A model generated the notes under the pieces. The model saw only the letters and a list, made by a program, of their open reading frames with translations, was not told the DNA's origin and searched no databases. From CBDBES01 sp965204465 (GTDB lineage Bacteria > Spirochaetota > Leptospiria > Turneriellales > CBDBES01), in NCBI GenBank assembly GCA_965204465.1, contig CBDBES010000002.1, positions 744,001 to 808,000 of the forward strand: a stretch of 64,000 bases of DNA, written 5' to 3'. A program made the translations under genes and the position numbers. Position 1 is the first letter of the stretch. Each line of letters starts with the position of its first letter. Below are positions 26,497 through 34,568 of the stretch, one piece after another.

Positions 26497-27432
26497 GTGG
26501 AAGACTTTCAAAAACCATCTTCCATTATCTATGTTTTTATTGATGGAATAGGGATAGGAACTCAAGAAAAAGAGGTTAATCCTTTTGCCAGGTTCCCCTC
26601 TTATTTTTTTTCTGTATTGGGTGGTAAAACCTCTTTTTCACCTGATGGAGAATTTATTCCTACCGATGCTCATATGGGGATTCCAGGTCTCCCTCAATCC
26701 GCCACTGGCCAAACAGCATTATTTACAGGTTATAATACCCCTAAACTCATGGGACGCCATATAAGCGCATTCCCCACTTTTACTCTAAGACCCTATATAA
26801 AAAATCATTCTATACTGAAAAAATTTCTTGCCCAAGATAAAAAAGCTACTTTAATCAACTCATATTCAGATTCATATTTAGAAAAATTAAATCATCCTAA
26901 AAGAGAAAGGCTCATGTCTGCTTTGTCTATAATGCAGCTTGGAAGTGGTCTGCCTTTTTTTACAATGCAAGATTATCTTGAAAATAAAAGTCTGTACATG
27001 GACATTACAAATTGGTTTTTAAGACAAAGGGGTATGTCCATTGAAATGGTATCTCCTAAAGAGACAGGTAGAAAAATCGTTCGTTTAGCAAAGGACTATG
27101 ATCTACTGATCTATGAATATTTTTTTACGGATATAGTTGGTCATAGGGCTTCTATGGGCGCAGCAAAACGAATTCTGGCACATATCGACGGTTTCCTGGG
27201 AGGTATATGGGAAGAATTAAACATTGATAAAGAACTATTTGTACTAAGCTCAGACCATGGTAATTTTGAAGACCTATCACATTCCCATCATACTCAAAAT
27301 TTAGTTCCAACCATCATTTATGGAAAGGGTTCAGAATCTATTAAAAAAAATATTCGTTTCTTATATGACATCCCCAGAGAACTGATGAGAATTAAAGGAG
27401 TCCCCCATGAAATTGAATATAGCCATAATTGA
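26497..27432 (+). CDS. Alkaline phosphatase-superfamily metalloenzyme (phosphomutase-like), uncharacterised
   Basis: 311 residues starting at GTG ten bases after ftsH. Metalloenzyme-fold features: IYVFIDGIGIGTQ (N-terminal metal Asp), PQSATGQTALFTGYN with a serine/threonine in the nucleophile position, LLIYEYFFTDIVGHRASMGAA, and LFVLSSDHGNFEDLSHSHHTQNLVP with the C-terminal DHGN and H metal ligands. This matches the family shared by GpmI, DeoB and archaeal ApgM, but it lacks the GpmI insert domain. Substrate unknown. The following phosphatase gene overlaps it by 26 bp. Confidence 0.8.
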   Translation: MEDFQKPSSIIYVFIDGIGIGTQEKEVNPFARFPSYFFSVLGGKTSFSPDGEFIPTDAHMGIPGLPQSATGQTALFTGYNTPKLMGRHISAFPTFTLRPYIKNHSILKKFLAQDKKATLINSYSDSYLEKLNHPKRERLMSALSIMQLGSGLPFFTMQDYLENKSLYMDITNWFLRQRGMSIEMVSPKETGRKIVRLAKDYDLLIYEYFFTDIVGHRASMGAAKRILAHIDGFLGGIWEELNIDKELFVLSSDHGNFEDLSHSHHTQNLVPTIIYGKGSESIKKNIRFLYDIPRELMRIKGVPHEIEYSHN

Positions 27433-28972
27433 TGTTGGTTCAAATAACATTAAATTAGAAATACATCAGATCAAAGACCATGGTTATTGGGAATTACTTT
27501 ATTCTGATAAAGTAAACGCAAGGTTAGGCGAGGAAGCCTTCCTTACTCATAAACTATCTACGAAGAGTATCCAAAAGGCCATTTTAGGTATTAAACAATT
27601 TGCAAAAATCATAAAGAATTTCGATTGCAAGGAGACTATTGCCGTTGGTACGGCAGCTCTGAGAGAAGCATCACATGAAAGTTTTATAGAAAATGTTTAT
27701 GAGGTAAGCGGTATAAAGATAAAGATCATATCTGGTATAGAAGAGGCGCAATTTGTTTACCTAGGTGCCTTAGGACACGTACCATTTGAATATAAGACTT
27801 TTTTTCTGGTGGATATAGGGGGGGGGTCTACAGAGATATCAATAAGCGATAAAAAAAATATTTATTTCATAGATAGCTTTGCTATAGGAACAGTCCGTCT
27901 TAAAGAATTATTTGGAATCAAAGGAGATATGACAAAAATGAAAACAAGGCAATATATTTCGAACGAAGCATTGTCATTGATGAAAAATTATGTAGGCCAA
28001 GCACTTTCTACTTTAACCGATCATACTAAAAAATACTCAATCGATATGGGACTTTTTACAGGAGGAACAGCCAGGGCTCTTCTTGAAATTCTTAAAAATT
28101 ATTCTGATAAAAAAGTAAAAGAAAAAAATGGAATTCCTATTTTGAATACAGAGACATTAGAATTATTTATTAAAAAAATCAGTAAAATGTCTTTAAATCA
28201 ACTAAAAAAACTAAAAGGACTAGATAAAGACAGAGTTGATATTATCATTCCTGGAGCAATATTGATGCTAAAGGCTTTAAAGATAGCCAAAATAAAAAAT
28301 TCTTATATCATTTCACAAGGTTTAAGAGACGGAGTCCTAACAGATTATGTATATAGAAAAATAAATAAGAAAATTTATTTGGAAAAACAAGAATTATACA
28401 AAGAACAAGGGCTTAAAAAAATAAGTAAGAAATTTAACCAGGCAAATCATCATGCAGAGCAATGCGTCAAGTTATCCTTAGAATTATTTGGTATATTAAA
28501 AAAGGAGCATGGACTGGATAATAAATACAAAAATATTCTTTATGGGGCGGCTTTGTTGCATGATATAGGTAATTATATTTCTTACTCTGCTCATCATAAA
28601 CATTCAGAATACTTGATCTTAAATTCAGATTTGCTTGGCTTCTCTAAAGAAGAAAAATTATGGATGGCATTGATCGCCCGCTATCATCGCAAAGGATTCC
28701 CCAAGTCTTTAAAGAAAAATTATCAGGATTTGAAAAAAGAACATAAAAATATGATATTAAAACTTGCAGCCATTCTTAGAATAGCGGATGGGTTGGACCG
28801 CAGTTATAAAAACGCTGTTACTAAAATAGAAAGATCTATAAGCGAACCAAACTGCATTCAATTATTGCTCCATAGCAATAAAGATATTTCTCTTGAATTG
28901 TGGAGTGTTGAACGTAAAAAAAATTTTTTTGAACATGTCTATGGAAAAACTCTACATGTCCGAAAAGCCTAA
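27407..28972 (+). CDS. Ppx/GppA exopolyphosphatase-type phosphatase with HD domain
   Basis: 521 residues with an AAAGGAG ribosome-binding site five bases ahead of the ATG inside the previous gene. The N-terminal half is the actin-like Ppx/GppA fold: IDVGSNNIKLEI, AVGTAALREASHESF, GIEEAQFVYLGAL and the phosphate-binding VDIGGGSTEIS, with FTGGTAR further on. From about residue 345 an HD-type helical domain follows: NQANHHAEQCVKLSLELF, YGAALLHDIGNYISYSAHHKHSEYLI, ALIARYHRKG. Family members hydrolyse polyphosphate or pppGpp. Which substrate applies here cannot be told from sequence. Confidence 0.92.
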   Translation: MKLNIAIIDVGSNNIKLEIHQIKDHGYWELLYSDKVNARLGEEAFLTHKLSTKSIQKAILGIKQFAKIIKNFDCKETIAVGTAALREASHESFIENVYEVSGIKIKIISGIEEAQFVYLGALGHVPFEYKTFFLVDIGGGSTEISISDKKNIYFIDSFAIGTVRLKELFGIKGDMTKMKTRQYISNEALSLMKNYVGQALSTLTDHTKKYSIDMGLFTGGTARALLEILKNYSDKKVKEKNGIPILNTETLELFIKKISKMSLNQLKKLKGLDKDRVDIIIPGAILMLKALKIAKIKNSYIISQGLRDGVLTDYVYRKINKKIYLEKQELYKEQGLKKISKKFNQANHHAEQCVKLSLELFGILKKEHGLDNKYKNILYGAALLHDIGNYISYSAHHKHSEYLILNSDLLGFSKEEKLWMALIARYHRKGFPKSLKKNYQDLKKEHKNMILKLAAILRIADGLDRSYKNAVTKIERSISEPNCIQLLLHSNKDISLELWSVERKKNFFEHVYGKTLHVRKA

Positions 28973-29330
28973 TCATCATAGCAAAATTGATAAATATTAT
29001 AATACATTCTTTGATAAGAGTCAATTTATATTCAAAGCGTATCAAGACCTTTTTGAACAGTCCCAGCCCTTAGGGAACTTAGGGAAGTCTCATAAAGATT
29101 TTATAGTCAAAAGCTTTTTTTATCTTTTGGATTATAATATTAGTCTATTAAAGAATAATTTTCTTAATGAGATAGGTCAAAACTATGACTTTGCCTCTCC
29201 TATTTTAATGCTTAATTTTTTTGATTTACCATTTCGGACAATTTTAAGACCAATTCGGTTACCTACCCCTCTCTGCAGCACAGCCCCTTTTAAATCAGCA
29301 AATTTTCTAGCCGTTTTTCCTTCTACATGA
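28956..29330 (+). CDS. Small helical protein overlapping the convergent protease gene
   Basis: Starts at an ATG overlapping the end of the phosphatase gene (MSEKPNHHSKIDKYYNTF). The first 75 residues are coherent and helical (FIFKAYQDLFEQSQPLGNLGKSHKDFIVKSFFYLLDYNISLLKNNFLNEIG). The remaining ~45 residues lie antisense to the last 148 bp of the HtrA-type gene and look like antisense translation. The real C-terminus may have been lost by a frameshift or deletion near 29180. Family not recognised. Confidence 0.4.
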   Translation: MSEKPNHHSKIDKYYNTFFDKSQFIFKAYQDLFEQSQPLGNLGKSHKDFIVKSFFYLLDYNISLLKNNFLNEIGQNYDFASPILMLNFFDLPFRTILRPIRLPTPLCSTAPFKSANFLAVFPST

Positions 29331-30340
29331 GTAATAAAATCATAGGGACGAATACCTGCTTTCCATGCAGGTGATCCAAGGACTACATTAGCGATCAAAA
29401 GACCCGTTTTACCTATAAGGTCTAATTCTCTTAATTGATCTTCTGTAGGACTAGCTATAACAGATAAACCAATATAACCATGTTTGATTGCCTTACCCGT
29501 TTTAAGTTTTTCGATTACTGTAACTGCATAGTTGATAGGAATAGCAAAGCCAATTCCCAATGAACCTCCTGAACGGGTATAGATCATTTGATTAATACCA
29601 ATTACTTCTCCCTTAATGCTTAGTAATGGACCCCCTGAATTGCCCGGATTGATTGGAGCATCTGTTTGAATTCTAGGAATGCCATCTTGGCTTTCTATAT
29701 TTTGCCCTTTAGATGAAATAACTCCCATGGTAAAGGTTGAAGATAGACCAAATGGATTGCCTATGGCAATCGCAAAGTCTCCTACTTCTATTTCTTCTGA
29801 ATTGCCAATATACACATGCTTTAACTTTTTATCTGGTTTGACTTTTAATAGTGCAATGTCTGATGCAGAATCAGATCCTACTATTTTTGCCTCATAGGCT
29901 TTTCCACTGATCAATTTCACTCGCACTTTATCTACATATTTCTTGCTATTTTTTCTAGCAATTACATGATGATTGGTTATAATATAGCCATCTGAGCTGA
30001 GAACAAAACCAGAACCAACAAAACTTTTCCTTTTTTGAGGAGTCTTTTCTCTTTTATCCGGAATGCCAAAAAACCAACGAAACATTGGATCATTTCTAAA
30101 TGGATTTACAACCGTATCCTCTACCTCAATCCGTACCACAGCGGGATTCACTTCTTTATATATTTGCCGCATGGCTTCCTGGACTACCAATACGCTTCTG
30201 ATGACTTTAGAATCTTCTAAAGAATTTTTCTTCTGAGCAAAGGTAACAACAGATTGCCCTAAATAGATAAGGACAATGACCACTATAGCTAATGATAAAG
30301 AACGTACGCTAAAAAAAATTCTTCTCTTTTTATTCGCCAT
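29183..30340 (-). CDS. HtrA/DegP-type trypsin-like serine protease with one PDZ domain
   Basis: 385-residue envelope protease for quality control. One N-terminal helix (SLAIVVIVLIYLGQSVVTF) anchors it or acts as a signal. The catalytic triad motifs are intact: IITNHHVI (His), SASDIALLKV (Asp) and NPGNSGGPLL (Ser). One C-terminal PDZ domain (about 285-380) contains GYIGLSVIASP, GLLIANVVLGSPAWKAGIRPYDFI and LSIKIGEAKS. The single PDZ makes it DegS-like in layout, but spirochaetes often have only such forms. The last 148 bp are overlapped by an opposite-strand reading frame. Confidence 0.93.
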   Translation of the reverse strand: MANKKRRIFFSVRSLSLAIVVIVLIYLGQSVVTFAQKKNSLEDSKVIRSVLVVQEAMRQIYKEVNPAVVRIEVEDTVVNPFRNDPMFRWFFGIPDKREKTPQKRKSFVGSGFVLSSDGYIITNHHVIARKNSKKYVDKVRVKLISGKAYEAKIVGSDSASDIALLKVKPDKKLKHVYIGNSEEIEVGDFAIAIGNPFGLSSTFTMGVISSKGQNIESQDGIPRIQTDAPINPGNSGGPLLSIKGEVIGINQMIYTRSGGSLGIGFAIPINYAVTVIEKLKTGKAIKHGYIGLSVIASPTEDQLRELDLIGKTGLLIANVVLGSPAWKAGIRPYDFITHVEGKTARKFADLKGAVLQRGVGNRIGLKIVRNGKSKKLSIKIGEAKS

Positions 30341-30450
30341 TAAATTACTCCTTTACAGATATAAATAAAAGACTAGTAAAATACTAGACAAACAATAGAC
30401 TATTCTGTAATGCTGATATTATACGTCAACTCTTTTATTATAAATCATTT

Positions 30451-30561
30451 GTAGAAACCAATGCCGTTAGGCTGTACTTTGTACACATATCTTACACACT
30501 AAGAAGCTATTTTAATCATTCTATTCCGATAGAATCTTTGATATGGCGTCAAGTTATTTAT
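30451..30561 (-). mobile_element. Inverted 3'-end fragment of an IS481-like element
   Basis: Read on the minus strand this encodes the last 19 codons of the neighbouring transposase with few changes (NNLTPYQRFYRNRMIKIAS then TAG) and then an element end. The end is a variant: between aaccaatg and acatatcttacac it carries an extra ccgttaggctgtactttgtac segment. It abuts the left end of the complete copy at 30567, in opposite orientation. The same variant end occurs at 57113-57147. Confidence 0.8.
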
Positions 30562-30618
30562 ACAATAACCAATGACATATCTTACACTACTTGTTAGATC
30601 CCCAGGGTAGGGGCCATG

Positions 30619-30669
30619 ATTTCAGGTAGGAGGAAGGTGAGGGAACCGAACCGAACGACTACCTGAAAT
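30619..30669 (+). promoter_or_regulatory. Hairpin in the transposase leader
   Basis: ATTTCAGGTAG (30619-30629) and CTACCTGAAAT (30659-30669) form a perfect 11-bp stem with a 29-base purine-rich loop (aggaaggtgaggg and ccgaaccgaa). It lies 68 bp ahead of the transposase ATG and could limit its expression. Confidence 0.5.
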
Positions 30670-30736
30670 TTTCTGGACTGAATAAAGCAGTTTATCCCTA
30701 AGTCTATTTTAGAAATAAATTATCAAGGATTGAAAT

Positions 30737-31744
30737 ATGAAAAATAATGAACAAGAAATTTCAATTATACAGGAAAATCTGAAAGGAATAAAAAATCATA
30801 TAATACGCAAGAGAGCATTATTCCTGATAAGAGCCTTACAATCGGGCAATGTTAAATTAACCTCTGACAAATTTGGTCATGCCCGACAAACATATTATTT
30901 CTGGATCAGAAGATTGAGAAAGACAAAGTATAATATGGAGGCACTTTTAGACATATCTAGAAAACCTAAAAGTAATTCAAAGTCTATAGACCAGAGCGTC
31001 ATTGATCTGGCTATCCAAGTCAGAAAGGATAACTATAATGCAGGTGCTAAATTGACAACCCTATTATTAAAAAGGGATCATGGAATTGAGATACATGCTT
31101 CCACATTAGGATATATCTTCAGGCGCAAGAATATTTCCCAACAATATAGAATACCTCGAAAAAACAGCCATACAAAGCGTTATGCCCTTCAGGAGCCATT
31201 AGAGAGGGTTCAGACGGATACTGTGAACCTTGGGATAGTAGATAACAACGGGCATTCTGTGAAGGCCTATCCAGTTATAGATGATTGTTCACGAACTGTG
31301 GTGGTACACATAGCTGATGAACATAGTAACTATGAAGCTACCAATGGGATCAAAAAATTTGTGGAAAAATTTGAGATGCCACAAAAAATACAAACAGATA
31401 ATGGAGTCGAGTTTACTTCTAAATATGTTTCCCAAGAGAATCCCAGGAGAAAAAAAAAGTCTGTGATCAGTGGCTTTGAAGAATATTTAAGAGAAGCAGG
31501 TATTGAGCATAAATTGATCCGTCCAGGAACGCCAGAGCTGAATGGTAAAGTAGAGCGTTTCAATCAAACCTTGAAGAGAGCCCTTGAAGGTAAAATTAAA
31601 AATGGAATGAGTATTATTGAGATTCAGACTATCGTAGATAACTTTGTGAATTGGTATAATAAGATCCGCCCGCACTCTTCATTAAATAACTTGACGCCAT
31701 ATCAAAGGTTCCATCGGAATAGAATGACTAAAATAGCTTCTTAA
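30737..31744 (+). CDS. DDE transposase, IS481-like
   Basis: 335 residues. An N-terminal helix-turn-helix region (about 20-75, RALFLIRALQSGNVKLTSDKFGHARQTYYFWIRRLRK) precedes a retroviral-integrase (rve) core. The three catalytic residues are Asp161 in RVQTDTV, Asp221 in IQTDNGVEF and Glu273 in NGKVERFNQTL. The C-terminus has the usual FVNWYNKIRPHSSLNNLTPYQRF. It seems full length and intact, with flanking inverted repeats intact, so the element may still move. The stop TAA lies two bases before the right inverted repeat. Confidence 0.93.
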   Translation: MKNNEQEISIIQENLKGIKNHIIRKRALFLIRALQSGNVKLTSDKFGHARQTYYFWIRRLRKTKYNMEALLDISRKPKSNSKSIDQSVIDLAIQVRKDNYNAGAKLTTLLLKRDHGIEIHASTLGYIFRRKNISQQYRIPRKNSHTKRYALQEPLERVQTDTVNLGIVDNNGHSVKAYPVIDDCSRTVVVHIADEHSNYEATNGIKKFVEKFEMPQKIQTDNGVEFTSKYVSQENPRRKKKSVISGFEEYLREAGIEHKLIRPGTPELNGKVERFNQTLKRALEGKIKNGMSIIEIQTIVDNFVNWYNKIRPHSSLNNLTPYQRFHRNRMTKIAS

Positions 31745-31773
31745 TGTGTAAGATATGTCATTGGTTTCTACAG

Positions 31774-31821
31774 CGTCAAGTTATTTAATACTTGACGTTC
31801 TATGAATAGGATAAATATAGA
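31774..31821 (+). promoter_or_regulatory. tRNA promoter with overlapping palindrome
   Basis: TTGACG (31792-31797) and TATAGA (31816-31821), spacer 18, sit about ten bases before tRNA-Cys. A perfect palindrome CGTCAAGT-tatttaat-ACTTGACG (31774-31797) covers the -35 box and could be an operator. Confidence 0.5.
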
Positions 31822-31831
31822 GAAGCCCTCT

Positions 31832-31904
31832 GGCGTCGTAGCCAAGTGGCTAAGGCAGAGCTCTGCAAAAGCTCCATTCGCCGGTTCGAATCCGGCCGAC
31901 GCCT
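31832..31904 (+). tRNA. tRNA-Cys (GCA)
   Basis: Full cloverleaf: acceptor GGCGTCG pairs with CGACGCC; anticodon stem GAGCT/AGCTC around CTGCAAA with anticodon GCA; T arm GCCGGTTCGAATCCGGC; discriminator T, as is typical for Cys. No CCA is encoded. Confidence 0.95.
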
Positions 31905-31921
31905 AAATAAAATACATATTT

Positions 31922-32007
31922 GCCCGAGTGATGGAATTGGTAGACATACAGGACTTAAAATCCTGGGGGCAGTGATGCCCGTGCCGGTTCAAGTCCGGCC
32001 TCGGGTA
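31922..32007 (+). tRNA. tRNA-Leu (TAA)
   Basis: Class II tRNA of 86 bases with a long variable arm (GGGGGCAGTGATGCCC region). Acceptor GCCCGAG pairs with CTCGGGT; anticodon loop CTTAAAA gives anticodon TAA; T arm GCCGGTTCAAGTCCGGC. Discriminator A. It lies 17 bases after tRNA-Cys and shares its promoter. Confidence 0.95.
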
Positions 32008-32066
32008 AATCCTTAGATCAATGAAATAAATAAATAAAATTTTTGCTTTCTGATAGCATAGAATTT

Positions 32067-32801
32067 CTAATATTTTCTGTAAATACCAGCTAAACGACCG
32101 GCTATGATCATATTGTCTTTAGCAGAAACCTGGATAACAGAGTAATTATCATTAGCTGGATGAAGTTCTATTATTTCGCCTTTCCGATAATAGGTTTTTA
32201 AAGTAGCGTCTCCGTCAATAAGAACAGCTATAATATCTCCGTTTTTAATATTAATTTTTCTATTTTGCATACTCTGTATAATGGCAATGTCCTGATCCAG
32301 AATACCAGCCATTTGCATACTATCCCCTTTAACTTGTACTGCAAAATAGTTTCCTTTTGCAGGGAGTAGTGATCTAGGTAGGGCGATATGATCCTCTATA
32401 TTCTCTTCTGCTAAAATGGGAACTCCCGCTGCAATTCTACCCAATACAGCTATGAAAACCATTTCTTGATTCATGTCAGTATCAGAGACAGCATTATTGA
32501 ATATCTCTTTTTTAAGCAATTCTAGCCCACGAGCGATTCCAGGGGTTAATTTGATATATCCTTTCTTATCTAAAGCCTTTAGATAATCCTGGACTGCCTT
32601 AATGGATATAGAAAAATAATCCGCTGCCTCTCTCAAAGAAGGGGGGAAACCAAGCCGATCAATATGTTCATTTAGGAATAGAAGAATTTTAAATTGTTTT
32701 TCTGTAAGGCTATTATTCCCAAAATTTAGATCAATTTTTTTACTTTTAGCTCTATGTTTGCCTAGTTTGCCATCCCCAGGCTTAAAAGGATATTGAAACA
32801 T
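32067..32801 (-). CDS. lexA: LexA repressor / SOS self-cleaving regulator
   Basis: 244 residues. The N-terminal winged helix LTEKQFKILLFLNEHIDRLGFPPSLREAADYFSISIKAVQDYLKALDKKGYI (about 32-83) is LexA-type. The C-terminal peptidase has the Ala125-Gly126 cleavage site (IAAGVPI), catalytic Ser161 in VKGDSMQ and Lys202 in DATLKTYYRK. About 30 extra basic residues precede the usual start (MFQYPFKPGDGKLGKHRAKSKK), so a shorter start near residue 31 cannot be excluded, though the first ATG is the only ATG there. I see no match to the TTTGN5CAAA box reported for Leptospira upstream, so autoregulation is not evident. Confidence 0.93.
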   Translation of the reverse strand: MFQYPFKPGDGKLGKHRAKSKKIDLNFGNNSLTEKQFKILLFLNEHIDRLGFPPSLREAADYFSISIKAVQDYLKALDKKGYIKLTPGIARGLELLKKEIFNNAVSDTDMNQEMVFIAVLGRIAAGVPILAEENIEDHIALPRSLLPAKGNYFAVQVKGDSMQMAGILDQDIAIIQSMQNRKINIKNGDIIAVLIDGDATLKTYYRKGEIIELHPANDNYSVIQVSAKDNMIIAGRLAGIYRKY

Positions 32802-32928
32802 GAATACTAATATATAAATAGCTTTTCATTTGTAAAGTATTTTTTATAAAAAATGGTAACCATGACAACACAATTTTTAGAAAATTTATATTGACGTATT
32901 GAATATTCATTATTTCATATTTTGTTCC

Positions 32929-34568
32929 ATGAATAAATATTATTATTTATTTTTATTCTTAATTGCTTTTAGTATTCCTTCTTCCATGCAAGCCCAAACA
33001 AACCAGCCTGTGCAACAAGACGAGGAAGTGGAGTTCATCATTGAAGATGATACAGAAATCACGGGAAAAAGTTCATGGGAAATGTTTAAGAATTATTGGG
33101 ATAAGCATCTTAAACTTCTTTTTGGCACCTCTGTTAGCTATTACACCACAGGATATAGGACCTATGTTTATTCTTCTCTTACCTTCGAAGAAAACTTTTG
33201 GGATTGGATGTATACAAAGATATCCGGAGAAATATCCCGCAAAGATATTCGTATTGATCTGGAAGATCAGATCAATACGCCTTGCTTACAATAGGTAGAA
33301 AAACAGTTACGTGGGGACAGTTTGACATATTTTCTCCCGTGGATATTGTATTGCCGTATAGATTCATCTCCCAAGAAATCAATGTAGAAAAAAGCGCGAA
33401 CAGAGAACCTCAGGACTTAGTAATTTTATCTCTTTATCCCACTCCTTACCTGGAAATAGAAGGATATTATTTTCCATGGATCAATCTAGACCCTGAATTC
33501 GAAAGGGTTGTACATGACTATGAAGAAAAAAACGATTTATCATTTAGCGTAAATGACCAGGGAGTTGTAGAATTAATCCATGGCAGATTACCAATTGACA
33601 TACCTAAAAGATATGATGATCTAAGAAATAACTATCAATTTGCTTCCAGAATATTACTCTACCTGGATGTAATAACTGTTGGCTTTACTTTTTTTCATGG
33701 ATTTGAATATCTATTTCCAACTAGAAACCAAGCGCTTACTCCTTTGACGAATGAATTGCAACAGATATTGGCTGCGCCCTTAGAAGACGTAAATTCTCAA
33801 TATATTTTAACCAGAAGAGTGAGTCTATACCGTTATAATAATTATGGTCTTGAATTATCTGTTCCCTGGAAAGAATGGACTTTTAAAATGGAGTTGACCT
33901 ATGCCCTTAAACAAGGCACTGTGATTCCAGGATATCTCGTTCAAGTGGAGGAAGGGCTCAACTGGGTGATTTCAGAGAATTCTTCCAGTTTGATCCTAAA
34001 AGAAAATCAATTATTCTATGGAATAGAGGTGCATGCAAATTATAAACACTGGTTTATGAACTTAGTTATACTCAGACTGGATAATTTCTATACGGGGAAA
34101 CATAGAAGAGGAATAGAATTATTTCAGAAGATAGAAAGAGATATATTGGGAGACCCTGGAGAAATAGGAGCGATTGGAGAACATCCTAAGTTTGGAGGAG
34201 AAGTATTCACCGATACGATACCCATATTCCCCGTATTAAATGTTGGCTGGTATATTACAGAAGATAAGAATCATATATTAGGATTAGTCGGGGGGCTTCT
34301 TTTAGGAGGTCTTGCTCAAGGAGGCATTCTATATTTTATTCAAGAGTTATTCGATGACACTCTTCGATGGGCTGTATCTTTTGATGTTCTGAGGAACCAG
34401 GGAGATAGGTTACTCGGGGATGGCAGCGAGTTACCCGTAAAGGGAGGCATTAACTTAGGAGGAAGGGCAGTAATATCATATACTCTTTGGCCTTATTTAA
34501 TTTTTAATGAACATACAAACGATCCATTATTTTTTTATTATGGCCTTTTTGTGGTTTTTTTTCTATGA
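32929..34568 (+). pseudogene. Outer-membrane protein (DUF1302-like), interrupted by a frameshift
   Basis: Starts MNKYYYLFLFLIAFSIPSSMQAQ, a clear signal peptide with an AQA|Q-type cleavage site. The first frame ends at TAG 33292-33294. A second frame picks up without a gap near 33282 with LTIGRKTVTWGQFDIFSPVDIVLP, matching the GR...WG...P motif of DUF1302-type outer-membrane proteins. The joined product would be about 545 residues, rich in aromatic alternating strands and ending in hydrophobic FYYGLFVVFFL. A single-base indel around 33275-33285 would restore it. Whether this is a true mutation or a sequencing error cannot be told. Confidence 0.7.

Larger units (their letters stand above)
30567..31766 (+). 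mobile_element. Complete IS481-like insertion sequence, 1200 bp
   Basis: Bounded by perfect 21-bp inverted repeats, aaccaatgacatatcttacac at 30567-30587 and its complement at 31746-31766, enclosing one transposase gene. No clear target duplication is seen. The element lies just upstream of the tRNA-Cys promoter. A 15-base segment gcgtcaagttattta occurs six bases outside both ends (30547-30561 and 31773-31787). Confidence 0.88.

Noticed and set aside
30547..31787. 15-bp segments on both sides of the IS481-like element as a target-site duplication
   Set aside because: They lie six bases away from each end and the left one is part of an inverted transposase fragment, so they are not a simple duplication of the target.
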